From assembly GCA_018222585.1 (NCBI GenBank), contig JAAFAB010000001.1:842198-906197 (forward strand): a DNA stretch of 64,000 nucleotides. Reading direction: 5' to 3'. A program made the translations under genes and the position numbers. The notes under the pieces were generated by a model that was not told where the DNA came from, made no database searches, and saw only the letters and a program-made list of their open reading frames with translations. The stretch is from Paracoccaceae bacterium. GTDB taxonomy: Bacteria > Pseudomonadota > Alphaproteobacteria > Rhodobacterales > Rhodobacteraceae. This document shows positions 18,026-25,970 of the stretch, piece by piece; the first letter of the stretch is position 1; each line of letters opens with the position of its first letter.

Positions 18026-18658
18026 TCAGATTTCCACCGCTTCGGCAATCGCAAGGGCATCTTCGAGCTCGACGCCGAGGTAGCGCACCGTGCTGTCCAT
18101 CTTCGTGTGGCCAAGGAGGAGTTGCACTGCCCGCAGGTTGCCGGTCTTTCGGTATATTTGCGCGACCTTCGTGCGCCGCATCGAATGGGTACCATATGCG
18201 CTCGGCTCAAGGCCGATGGATGTGACCCAGTCCCGGACAAGGCGAGCATACTGCCGCGTCGAGATGTGCAGTCGCTCATGGAACCGTCCGGGCCAAAGAT
18301 GTTCCGATCCAATCATAAGCGGCGCTTCAAGCCATGCTCCGATTGCTTTCCGGGTTCCTTCGGTGATCTCGAAACTGACCGGCCTGCGTGTCTTGCTCTG
18401 AAGGATCGCAGCGCGGTGCTTGACCTGCCCTGCCGCGTAGATGTCAGCGACCTTGAGGCGCACCAGGTCGCAGCCACGCAACTTGCTGTCGATGGCGAGG
18501 TTGAAGAGCGCCAGCTCGCGAGTCCGTTCCGCGATCTCAAGGCGGACGCGGATCGCCCAGACGTGCTTCGGTTGGAGTGGGCGCTTCTGGCCGACGATCC
18601 TCCCCTTATGCCAGGCGGGGCGGCGGGCGCGGATGGCTGGTAGATTTGCAGTAGACAT
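18026..18658 (-). CDS. Small tyrosine recombinase (integrase)
   Basis: 210 residues, consisting of a catalytic domain with a short N-terminal part. The active-site residues of the family are visible: Arg in SKLRGCDLVRLKV, His-x-x-Arg in HSMRRT, His in LLGHTKMDST and the nucleophile Tyr in VRYLGVE. This compact form is common in alphaproteobacterial genomes, often near mobile elements. The start is decided by GGAGGATCCGTT before ATG 18658. It lies 157 bases upstream of arsR on the same strand. Whether it still recombines anything, and whether it moved the ars operon, is unknown; I found no clear attachment site. Confidence 0.85.
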   Translation of the reverse strand: MSTANLPAIRARRPAWHKGRIVGQKRPLQPKHVWAIRVRLEIAERTRELALFNLAIDSKLRGCDLVRLKVADIYAAGQVKHRAAILQSKTRRPVSFEITEGTRKAIGAWLEAPLMIGSEHLWPGRFHERLHISTRQYARLVRDWVTSIGLEPSAYGTHSMRRTKVAQIYRKTGNLRAVQLLLGHTKMDSTVRYLGVELEDALAIAEAVEI

Positions 18659-18921
18659 AACGGATCCTCCGATCCACCCCGCCCGCCACCTCATCGGCAT
18701 TAAGCCAACGACCCATCATAGCACCGATCCGCGGCGAAGGTCGGCTTGGAGCCCGTTTTGACCGATGCGGCACCGCTGCTGAATGGCCGCTTCGGAGCAA
18801 GCGAACAATACCCACATGCTTCAGGTCCTAACCGGTCGGCGACCATGCAACAGTCCCTTATTCGGGGGCGGGGCGCTTGAGGCGGTCGCGGCGCCCCGTC
18901 GCCATTTCTTGAGCCCCTGCG

Positions 18922-19371
18922 CTAACCCGCTTCTCCTGCCTTCAGCCTCTCGATCGCACTGCGCATGGTGGACACGAGGCAATCGAGGTCGTCGCCGTTC
19001 AAGTGACCAAGGGCCATCGCATTGACGTCTCGAGCGGCGGCCTGCGCCGGGCCGCGCAGGTCGCGTGCCTTGGCCGTAAGGTGAATTGTCTTCGCCCTTG
19101 CGTCCGCCGCGTGCACCCGGCGTTCGATAAGCCCGTCCCGCTCCATCCTCGCGAGAGTGTTGGCCATGGTCGCCTGCTCGACATCGAGACGCTCGAACAG
19201 GTCGCGCTGCGTCAGGCCGTCCTCCTCCCACAGCGCGAGCAACGCCATGAACTGCGCGGGCGCAAGACCCAGCGGACGGATGCGCTCATGCAGGCGCTGC
19301 GCAAAGAGCCGGGCCATATGGTTGGCGAGATAGCCCGCGGAGCGAGCACGATCGAAACTGTCGGTGGTCAT
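18922..19371 (-). CDS. MarR-family transcriptional regulator
   Basis: 149 residues with the MarR winged helix (LTQRDLFERLDVEQATMANTL, wing ERRVHAADARAKTIHLT). ATG 19371 is chosen as the first start that keeps the usual N-terminal helix; two upstream in-frame ATGs (19437 and 19407) would run through the operator region. Divergent from the membrane protein at 19450, with two palindromes between them, so it very likely represses that gene and itself in response to an unknown small ligand. Confidence 0.82.
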   Translation of the reverse strand: MTTDSFDRARSAGYLANHMARLFAQRLHERIRPLGLAPAQFMALLALWEEDGLTQRDLFERLDVEQATMANTLARMERDGLIERRVHAADARAKTIHLTAKARDLRGPAQAAARDVNAMALGHLNGDDLDCLVSTMRSAIERLKAGEAG

Positions 19372-19393
19372 GCTAGGCGAATAGACCTTGCAT

Positions 19394-19433
19394 AGCATGC
19401 TGTCCATATCTATCTCATAGCATAGCTTGCTAT
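19394..19433. promoter_or_regulatory. Twin palindromes of the MarR divergent promoter
   Basis: AGCATGCT (19394-19401) is a perfect palindrome and ATAGCA-tagct-TGCTAT (19417-19433) is a 6+6 dyad; both contain AGCA/TGCT. Two similar sites in a divergent gap are typical of MarR autoregulation. Confidence 0.5.
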
Positions 19434-19449
19434 TCAAATGGAGGTCAGC

Positions 19450-19917
19450 ATGTCCCGCACCACTCTCGTCGCGCTACACGGCATTTCCGGGGCCGCGGCC
19501 CTTCTCACAATCGCAACCTTCTGGGTTTCAGCGCTGACGGCCGATCTCGTCCTCACCACGCCGGGCGTCGTGGCCGTTCGGACAGCGATCCTCTATGCGC
19601 TCCCGGTGCTCGTGATCGCCATGATGGCCGCAGGTGCAACCGGCGCGCGCCTCGCGGGGCGGTCCAAGGCGCCCGTCATCCGCGCCAAGCGCCGACGGAC
19701 CATCATCACCGCCGCCAACGGCCTGCTCATCCTGGTCCCCGCGGCAGTGTTTCTGGGCCTGCGGGCACGAGCCGGGCTTTTTGACGCGGCGTTTGCCACC
19801 GTGCAGATCGTCGAACTGGCCGCCGGCGCACTGAACATCACCCTGCTTTCGCTGAACATGAAGGCCGGACTGGCGATGCGCGCGCGGCGTGTCCGGTCCG
19901 GAAAGGCCACGGCATGA
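19450..19917 (+). CDS. Four-span membrane protein of unknown function
   Basis: 155 residues with four predicted membrane segments (roughly 8-30, 48-68, 85-105 and 115-138) and a basic loop (GRSKAPVIRAKRRR) that should face the cytoplasm. The ATG at 19450 is chosen because GGAGGTCAGC precedes it; an in-frame ATG 12 bases upstream overlaps that site. No catalytic motif. Controlled, by position, by the divergent MarR protein. A decayed second gene began on its stop codon, so it was once the first gene of a two-gene operon. Confidence 0.7.
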   Translation: MSRTTLVALHGISGAAALLTIATFWVSALTADLVLTTPGVVAVRTAILYALPVLVIAMMAAGATGARLAGRSKAPVIRAKRRRTIITAANGLLILVPAAVFLGLRARAGLFDAAFATVQIVELAAGALNITLLSLNMKAGLAMRARRVRSGKATA

Positions 19918-20053
19918 GAGCCGTTTTCTCCTATCTGCGGCCCTCGGATCGGCCGCGTTCATCGGCATGATGCACTGAAACGGCTTCGCCTCCGGCGGCT
20001 ACTGGACGAGTTTGCCGCCGGAGGCGGCCCTCGCATGGTTTGCCGCGAACTGA
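19914..20053 (+). pseudogene. Relic of a small membrane protein gene
   Basis: An ATG overlaps the upstream stop (ATGA). After a frameshift the reading is GSAAFIGMMH, a stop, then NGFASGGYWTSLPPEAALAW and FAAN at a second stop. It resembles the front of DUF1772-like membrane proteins, but that match is weak. Broken by one frameshift and one nonsense codon. Confidence 0.45.
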
Positions 20054-20664
20054 AGAGTCATCGCGCGGACGATACCGGTCGTGGCGGGATCCGCATTTCT
20101 GGGACTAATTGGGTCGCTCTGGCGGGCGCGGCGGGAACGGGGGCGCGTGGCGCACGGGCGAGCGCCGCCGCCGCAATGCTGGGACTGGGCGCGTCAACGG
20201 AGAGATCCTGCCAGAATCCGTGCCGACGACGTTACGGACATGGCTGACCCTCCACGCCCCCGCATCGCGCTCGGTCTCGCGGCGAGCTCAGGGCCCGGCT
20301 CGGCTTGAGCAAGGCGTCCATGATGGGCGCTGTGCATGCTCGGTCCTGCCCCGAATGCAGACCTACGAACAATCGTCGCGAAAGGCAGCAAAGTCCGCAC
20401 TGCCGACCTTGGCCTCTCAGCACATGCTGCACGAGGTCGCGGATCACCGGTTTGAAGAAGCTGCACCGCGGCGTTGGCTACCTCGTTGACGGTCGGCTTT
20501 GGGCCGAGAGTGCCGACCGCTGCTGTCTACAAGGCGCTCGACCCGCTGCGTCGCCGCATGACCGCTTCGAGCCCGATGCTGACATTGTCAGGTACCCCTC
20601 GCAGAGCAGCGTTGATCCATGGGAGCCCAGACGACTTTCGATCAGCGCGAGCGATCACGCCAAC
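20054..20664. other. Intergenic tract with degenerate repeat copy 1
   Basis: No gene recognised. It contains a degenerate repeat (20393-20517) related to 22383-22506. Open frames on both strands lack family motifs. Confidence 0.4.
20393..20517 (+). repeat. Degenerate ~125-bp direct repeat, copy 1
   Basis: Shares TGCCGACCTT, ATGCTGC, CCGGT.TGA.GAAGCTGC and CCGCGGCG in the same order and spacing with 22383-22506, roughly two thirds identity by eye. The two copies bracket the HxlR-SDR-VOC genes. Confidence 0.5.
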
Positions 20665-21051
20665 CTAACAGGCAACTCGATCGTGATCCTCCGAAAACTG
20701 GCGTGCAGCAAGCAGCACTGGCATCAGTGCTTCGCCGCGGTCAGTCAGGCGATACTCCACCCGAGGTGGCTTTTCACCGAAATCCTTCCTCCAGATCAGC
20801 CCGTCAGCCTCAAGCTCGCGCAGATGTTGGGTCAGCATCTTCTGCGAAACGTCGGGGATGTCGCGCAGTAGCAGGGAGCTGCGCTGCAGCCCGTCGGAAT
20901 AAAGTCGGAACAGGATAGGCAGTTTCCATCGCCCGCTGATCATCTTCAGGCACCGGGTGACCTGAGCGACCGCGCCATCCGGTCCAAGGCAGGCACTCCG
21001 GTCGAGCTCGGCCACAGGCACCTTTTTGTGCGTTCTTGCGGGGTCCATCAA
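20665..21051 (-). CDS. HxlR-family transcriptional regulator
   Basis: 128 residues of the HxlR winged-helix family (CLKMISGRWKLPILFRLYSD, SQKMLTQHLRELEADGLIWR). A Cys near the N-terminus (SACLGPDG) is positioned like the redox or electrophile-sensing Cys seen in some members of this family. Divergent from the SDR gene at 21094 with only 42 bases between start codons, so its operator must lie within that gap and control both. Likely responds to an aldehyde, quinone or similar electrophile; this is inference from the neighbours. Confidence 0.82.
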   Translation of the reverse strand: MMDPARTHKKVPVAELDRSACLGPDGAVAQVTRCLKMISGRWKLPILFRLYSDGLQRSSLLLRDIPDVSQKMLTQHLRELEADGLIWRKDFGEKPPRVEYRLTDRGEALMPVLLAARQFSEDHDRVAC

Positions 21052-21093
21052 CTCGCTCCTAAATCACGGCGTCACCATAAAGGGAGCCCGACC

Positions 21094-21900
21094 ATGAATC
21101 TACATCTCGACGGCAAGATTGCCCTTGTGACCGGAAGCAGCAAGGGCATCGGCGCCGGTATCGCACGCGGGCTGGCACGCGAAGGCGCGGTGGTGATGGT
21201 CCACGGGCGCAACCGGGAACAGGCCACTGCCGTGGTGCGGCAAATCCAGCTCGACGGCGGGACGGCCCATGTCGTGACTGGGGATCTGACAGACGAAACG
21301 GAGGTCGATGCGCTGTTGAACGACGTGCGCGCCGTCGGAGATGTCGATATCCTCGTCAACAACGCGGGCGGCTCAGGTGGCGGCTCGGACTGGAGCACGA
21401 CAGAAGCTGGCGCATGGGCATCGACCTATGATGCCAACGTGCTGGCGGCCATGCGTATGTCGAAGGCAGTCCTGCCGCAGATGCGCCATACCGGGTGGGG
21501 ACGGATCATCAACATCTCCAGCCTGGCCGCGATGATGCCCCCCGCAGGCAACCCTGACTATTCGGCCGCCAAGGCCGCGATGCTGGCGATGTCCGCGTCC
21601 ATGGCCAAGGCTGCTGCGGCCGAGGGGGTGACAGTGAACACGGTGTCTCCCGGCACGATCCGCAGCGAGAAACTGGAACGCAAGTTCCGTGAGGTCGCGC
21701 AGCAAAGGGGCGTTGTGCCGGAAGCCTCATGGGAAGAGGTGGAAGCAGAGGTCCTTCCACTTTTCGCGAGCGTTCCGATCGGGCGGGTTGGCGCGTTGGA
21801 AGAGATTGCGGATGCCGTTGCCTTCCTTGCCAGTCCACGGGCCTCTTATATCACAGGCTCGAACCTTCGCCTCGACGGGGGAATGCTTCCGACCGTCTGA
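21094..21900 (+). CDS. Short-chain dehydrogenase/reductase
   Basis: 268 residues, classical SDR. Cofactor motif TGSSKGIG (residues 12-19), NNAG, catalytic Ser in NISSLAAM and YSAAK for Tyr/Lys; the C-terminus ends in the usual ITGSNLRLDGG. The N-terminal RN in HGRNREQA after strand two favours NADP(H). Substrate unknown. ATG follows AAGGGAGC. Co-oriented with the VOC gene 45 bases downstream, and divergent from HxlR, which presumably controls it. Confidence 0.88.
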   Translation: MNLHLDGKIALVTGSSKGIGAGIARGLAREGAVVMVHGRNREQATAVVRQIQLDGGTAHVVTGDLTDETEVDALLNDVRAVGDVDILVNNAGGSGGGSDWSTTEAGAWASTYDANVLAAMRMSKAVLPQMRHTGWGRIINISSLAAMMPPAGNPDYSAAKAAMLAMSASMAKAAAAEGVTVNTVSPGTIRSEKLERKFREVAQQRGVVPEASWEEVEAEVLPLFASVPIGRVGALEEIADAVAFLASPRASYITGSNLRLDGGMLPTV

Positions 21901-21945
21901 CACACGCCTGCAGGCAACCAAGACATTCAATGAAAGGTCACACGA

Positions 21946-22335
21946 ATGAGCATCTTCGATCACGTCAGCCTCAAGACGACCCGTCTGGAAGAAACGCAGC
22001 GGTTCTACGAAGCCGCCCTCGCGCCTCTGGGAATAGACAAGAAGTTCTATGTCGAGCGCGCCGAAGGTGGTGTGGCGGGCTTTGGGCGCCAGGGCGTCGA
22101 TCTCTTCATTGGCGCAGTGCGGGGACCAGAGCCCACTCCGGTTCACATGGCCGTTCGCGCCAATAGCCGCGAAGAGGTGGATGCCTTTCACGCCGCCGCC
22201 CAGGCCGCTGGTGGAACGGACAACGGCGCTCCGGACATACGACCGAAGTATCATGAAGCCTACTATGCCGCTTTCGTCATAGACCCCGCCGGCAACAACG
22301 TTGAGGCAGTTTTCCAGGGCCCTGCAGGAACGTGA
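21946..22335 (+). CDS. VOC-superfamily (glyoxalase/dioxygenase-like) protein
   Basis: 129 residues of the vicinal oxygen chelate fold: an N-terminal FDHVSLKTTRLEETQRFYEA with the first metal-ligand His and a C-terminal VIDPAGNNVEAVFQGP with the second acidic ligand (Glu). These proteins bind a divalent metal and act as lyases, isomerases or dioxygenases on small electrophiles. ATG is preceded by AAAGGTCACACGA. Its pairing with an SDR under an HxlR regulator suggests detoxification, but the reaction is unknown. Confidence 0.8.
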   Translation: MSIFDHVSLKTTRLEETQRFYEAALAPLGIDKKFYVERAEGGVAGFGRQGVDLFIGAVRGPEPTPVHMAVRANSREEVDAFHAAAQAAGGTDNGAPDIRPKYHEAYYAAFVIDPAGNNVEAVFQGPAGT

Positions 22336-22382
22336 GCGCCGTCGGTAGGCGGACGCAAGACCAAGAAATGACGGTCCGCTTC

Positions 22383-22506
22383 GTCCCGCAATGCCGACCT
22401 TCATCCTCCAAAAATGCTGCGTGATGGACGAGCAGCCGGTCTGATGAAGCTGCGCCGCGGCGATCGGCCAGGGACTGAATGGCAACTGTGGGCCGTTCGC
22501 GTCTGC
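22383..22506 (+). repeat. Degenerate ~125-bp direct repeat, copy 2
   Basis: Same order of blocks as 20393-20517. A short third relative (GGTCAACTGTGGGCCGGGAG) lies near 33259-33278. Just downstream, 22569-22592 has CCGCTT pairing with AAGCGG. Decayed mobile DNA is the likeliest source. Confidence 0.45.
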
Positions 22507-22613
22507 GGGCCTCTCACCCTGGCCAGGCCAGCTTCCTGCGCTGTCCGGTCAGGCCCGGGTGATGCGCGGAATGACCGCTTCCCTTTGCAAAGCGGACATC
22601 CCGCATTCCCTTT

Positions 22614-23084
22614 TCACCCCACCACCGGCTTGGTCAGCATCAGCCAGACGATCCCCAGCACCGCCGCGAAGGCCGGAAAGCCGAAGGCGAACCACCAGCG
22701 AAACAGCCGGTGATACTGCGCGGGCAGCGGCGTGCCCTCCTCCGCGGCCTGACGCGCCAGGTCGCGCATCCGGATCTGCATCCAGACCACCGGCAGCCAG
22801 AACAGGCCGGTGAAGACGTAGAGCGCCAGCGACAAGGCCACCCAGCCCTGCAACAGCGGCCAGCCGACCTCTCGCGCCAGCAGGTAGCCGGTGACCGGTT
22901 GCAGCACCGCCGCCGTCGCGGTGAATAGCGTATCCGCCAGAACGACGATCCCCGCGACATGGGCAACCAGCCGCGCGTCACCGCTGCGGTGCGAGACCAC
23001 CATGAAGAAGGCGATCCCCGCCCCGGTGCCCAGCAGAACGGTGGCGCCGATCACGTGCAGGAAGAGGAGGATCTCGTAGGTCAT
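22614..23084 (-). CDS. DUF2269 integral membrane protein
   Basis: 156 residues with four membrane spans. The N-terminus YEILLFLHVIGATVLLGTGA with an intramembrane His and the later LQPVTGYLLAREVG fit DUF2269, a family often fused to or beside SDR-DoxX proteins. Its start overlaps the stop of the upstream SDR-DoxX gene by four bases, so they are co-translated. Biochemical function unknown. Confidence 0.75.
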   Translation of the reverse strand: MTYEILLFLHVIGATVLLGTGAGIAFFMVVSHRSGDARLVAHVAGIVVLADTLFTATAAVLQPVTGYLLAREVGWPLLQGWVALSLALYVFTGLFWLPVVWMQIRMRDLARQAAEEGTPLPAQYHRLFRWWFAFGFPAFAAVLGIVWLMLTKPVVG

Positions 23085-24376
23085 CTTTCCTCCATGAGGC
23101 CGGCGACAAGCCCGGCCAGCGCCAGACCTGGCAGGACCTTCACCATCGGCCCCAGCGGATCTGCCCAGAGGTCGGCGGCCACGACCAGGCTGCCGATCAG
23201 GTAGACCAGCGACAGCCCCAACATCCCGAGCGCCGCGCGGATCACCCAGGGCCGCCAGAGGATCGCCACCCCAAGGGCGATATCCGCCACCGCGCCGCCA
23301 GTGGAGACCGGCAGGGCGATCCAGCCCGGCACCGCACGGTCGGTCAGCACCGCCATGGCGCGGCCGGGCTCCAGCAGCGTGATCAGCCCCGAAAGGCACC
23401 AGAACAGCGACAGCACCCCGATTGCCATGGGCAAAAGCAGGAAGGCGCGGGCGAAGAGCCTCTCCTGCCGGGTCGAGGGCAGCTGCGCCAGCGATTGCTC
23501 CAGGCTTCGGCAAGCTGTGCCGCCCGCCTGCGCCCATGTGGTCGGATCCCCCCGAATGCCATCTGACAGCGCCTGCAGCGCGGTGGTCCTCAGCGGCGAG
23601 CGCCAGCCGAGATGACCGAGCACGTCCGCCCCCCTGCCAAGCCAGCGGAGCATGAACCCGGGCACCTTCGAGCGGAAGCGCGGCGGCGCCCAGCCCTGCC
23701 AGCGGCGCACCTGCGCAAGGAGATCGGGGAAGCTGCGCGCCTCCGCCTCGGTCAGGTCGGCAATTGTGCCGGCGGGGATGTCCCCGCGCGCCGCCGCGAC
23801 CACGGCAGCGGCCACGTCATCGACATGCACCGTCTGCACCTGCGCCTCGGGCAGGATCTGCGGCAGCACCAGCGGCAGCGCCGCCCCGGCGCGCAGAAGC
23901 GCGGTGCCGCCATAGGCCTGGGGAGAGAGCACCAGCGTCGGACGCAGGATCACCCAGTCCGCCGCGCTGTCCTGCAGGATCGCATCGCCCCGCGCCTTGG
24001 TCCTGAAGAAGGCGGTCGAAGCCTCCTCCGAGACCCCCGCTGCCGAGATCTGGACGATCCGCAGCGGCAGCTCCTCGCTGGCTTCGACCAGGCGGGCCAT
24101 GGTCTGCACATGGATCGCCTCCAGGTCATCCCGCGCGCCATCCTGCAGGGCGCCCGAGGCATTGACCACCACATCCACGCCCGAAAGAAGGCTGCGCCAG
24201 TCCTCGACCGAAGTCGCAGAGATATCGCACAGGATCCAATCAGCCTCCGGGTCGGCGATCATCGCCGCCTTCCTCGAGCGCCCCAGTCCCGTGACCGAGA
24301 AACCAGCCCCAGCCAGGGCCCGCATGCAGGCCGAGCCGATCAGTCCGTATCCGCCGAGTACGAGTGCCCTGGGCAT
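23081..24376 (-). CDS. NAD-binding SDR fused to a DoxX-like membrane domain
   Basis: 431 residues. The first 285 form an atypical SDR domain (VLGGYGLIGSACMRAL cofactor motif; VVNASGALQD; no clear YxxxK), like the NDUFA9/extended-atypical group that binds nucleotide without classical dehydrogenase chemistry. The last 130 residues carry four membrane spans of the DoxX-like type (FLLLPMAIGVLSLFWCLSGL, STGGAVADIALGVAILW). The fusion anchors a nucleotide-binding domain at the inner membrane and sits in an operon with the DUF2269 gene. ATG follows GGGAGGGCAG. Function not known. Confidence 0.8.
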   Translation of the reverse strand: MPRALVLGGYGLIGSACMRALAGAGFSVTGLGRSRKAAMIADPEADWILCDISATSVEDWRSLLSGVDVVVNASGALQDGARDDLEAIHVQTMARLVEASEELPLRIVQISAAGVSEEASTAFFRTKARGDAILQDSAADWVILRPTLVLSPQAYGGTALLRAGAALPLVLPQILPEAQVQTVHVDDVAAAVVAAARGDIPAGTIADLTEAEARSFPDLLAQVRRWQGWAPPRFRSKVPGFMLRWLGRGADVLGHLGWRSPLRTTALQALSDGIRGDPTTWAQAGGTACRSLEQSLAQLPSTRQERLFARAFLLLPMAIGVLSLFWCLSGLITLLEPGRAMAVLTDRAVPGWIALPVSTGGAVADIALGVAILWRPWVIRAALGMLGLSLVYLIGSLVVAADLWADPLGPMVKVLPGLALAGLVAGLMEER

Positions 24377-24629
24377 CTGCCCTCCCTTGTGACTGTTTCG
24401 GCACGGCAGCCTGCCCGGCCCGTGTCTTCAGACTGGCTGAAGCCTCCATGCCAGCGGCGAGGGCTTCCATGGCGCGCATTGTCGCGGGCGCGTGGAGCAG
24501 GAGCAAGTCTCGGCTGGACACCGGGCGGCGTATGGCGCCAGCCAGCGTTGCCGGGTTCACGCTCGCCTACCGGCTGTCACGATCTCACACTGAAAGCCGG
24601 TCTCTCTGCGCACTTCCTCAAAGCTTGGG

Positions 24630-24717
24630 GTGGGCTTTCTTATCCAGTTGGCCGAGCACGAAAACGACGGTAGGCCCACCGGTCAGGAGCATTTTGCCCT
24701 GACTTTCAGATCCCCCC
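24630..24717 (+). repeat. 90-bp inverted-arm repeat, copy R1
   Basis: Begins GTGGGC and has GCCCAC at about position 50, so the first half can fold into a stem with a 38-base loop; the second half is GGTCAGGAGCATTTTGCCCT followed by a run of C. Copies R2 (38325) and R3 (59183) are over 85% alike, in the same orientation. Confidence 0.7.
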
Positions 24718-24768
24718 ACGGAAAGTCCGCGCGCGAGATCTGACCTTCATGGAGCACGTGGCGCAGGC

Positions 24769-24858
24769 TCACTCCCAGCTTTTGGCGGCCGGTCGACCTG
24801 GGCGCAGCATTCTACGCGGCTCCATCTCAGCTTCTGTGAGCGAGAAGAGGTTGCTCAT
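24769..24858 (-). pseudogene. N-terminal fragment of an IS5-family transposase
   Basis: MSNLFSLTEAEM is the typical start of IS5-type transposases (MSNLFWLT..QM). Homology is lost after about 14 codons and the frame stops at 30 codons. Confidence 0.45.
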
Positions 24859-24922
24859 GCTCAAATTCCTTCAGCGGAGGCCGGGGTAGTGACCGGCCAC
24901 GGTCATGTGTGCTGAACCTGGC

Positions 24923-25870
24923 TCAACGCCCGCTCTCCAGCGCGCCGCTGTCCAGTTGGTCGCAGATGTGATCCAGCCTGGAAAAGCGCAGGTCATGGGT
25001 GCGGGCCATTTTCTCGAGATAGTCCATGGACCAGATGAACCGCTCGCGGTTCTTTTCATTGGTGAGGACATCTGTCCTGCAATCCCCTGCAATCACCGGG
25101 GCCGCGGCCTCCAATGCGCCGGTGATCAGGGTCTCGATCCATTCTGGACGGATGCCGAACAACAGCTTGCTCCAATGGTCATCACCCTTGCGGGTCTTGC
25201 CGACAATGCCGCTCGTGATCGGAATCTCCCAGAAGCCGTAGTTGCTGGGACCCGGGCGGGTGAAATCTGCCGCAGAGGGTTTGAACGGATGGCGCGGGGT
25301 CTGGCGATAGTCGGGTGTGACCCCGTTGGCCAGTTCGCCCTTGGCATTGGGGCCGACCGGCGGTCGGCCCGGAGACATCGACATGTCGGCGCGCACACCG
25401 TTTTCTTCCATGATGGGAATGGCGCAGCTGTGCATGAAGTTGTCACCGAAGGACATCGAGGTCGGCGTACGATCAAGGTTCGCGCGAAAGGTGTCGAACG
25501 ACAGTTGGACACAGTGCGAGATCCAATCGACATCGTCGAATTCGGCAAGCCAGGTGTTGCGGAAGAACCTGCGCACCGGGCGCCAGGTGTGAATGTGAAG
25601 GCCCAGCGTGTCGCCGGCCTCCAGAAGGCGCTGGATCTCACGGCCATACCTGTGAAACACCCAGTCGGCGCGCCCGTATCCCACTTCGATCTGTGGATCC
25701 ATCCGCAGGTTCCAGTTGAACGCAACCGGCGCGCCGCTGGCATCTTCCAGTCGTGGGCGGCGTTCCATCATGAGGGCGATGAGCTCTTCGAAACCGTCCC
25801 AGTCGGGGGTCTGACCGCGCACGACGCGTTGCACAGGCTCAACGTCAATGTTGATCACTATCGGGGTCAT
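24923..25870 (-). CDS. Polysaccharide deacetylase-like (NodB-superfamily) protein
   Basis: 315 residues resembling the GH57/CE4-type beta/alpha barrel group. The N-terminal NIDVEP and the LGLHIHTW segment sit where metal-ligand Asp and His residues stand in CE4 enzymes, but the classical TFDDGP motif is absent, so it is a divergent member. No signal peptide, hence cytoplasmic. ATG follows GGAACTCAGC. It is 100 bases downstream of an RgpF-like gene on the same strand, so both probably act on a cell-surface glycan or its precursor. The exact reaction cannot be given. Confidence 0.65.
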   Translation of the reverse strand: MTPIVINIDVEPVQRVVRGQTPDWDGFEELIALMMERRPRLEDASGAPVAFNWNLRMDPQIEVGYGRADWVFHRYGREIQRLLEAGDTLGLHIHTWRPVRRFFRNTWLAEFDDVDWISHCVQLSFDTFRANLDRTPTSMSFGDNFMHSCAIPIMEENGVRADMSMSPGRPPVGPNAKGELANGVTPDYRQTPRHPFKPSAADFTRPGPSNYGFWEIPITSGIVGKTRKGDDHWSKLLFGIRPEWIETLITGALEAAAPVIAGDCRTDVLTNEKNRERFIWSMDYLEKMARTHDLRFSRLDHICDQLDSGALESGR

Positions 25871-25970
25871 GCTGAGTTCCTGTCGCTGTCTGCGGTCCGG
25901 CGGGACGGCGCCTGTTGAAGGGGTCGGGCAAAAGAAAACTCCCGCGGCAGGGCTGGCCTGCGCGCAACCA

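Larger units (their letters stand above)
24377..24922. other. Intergenic tract with IS relics
   Basis: Contains copy R1 of the 90-bp inverted-arm repeat (24630-24717) and an IS5-type transposase N-terminal fragment (24769-24858). The remainder shows no gene. Confidence 0.5.
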
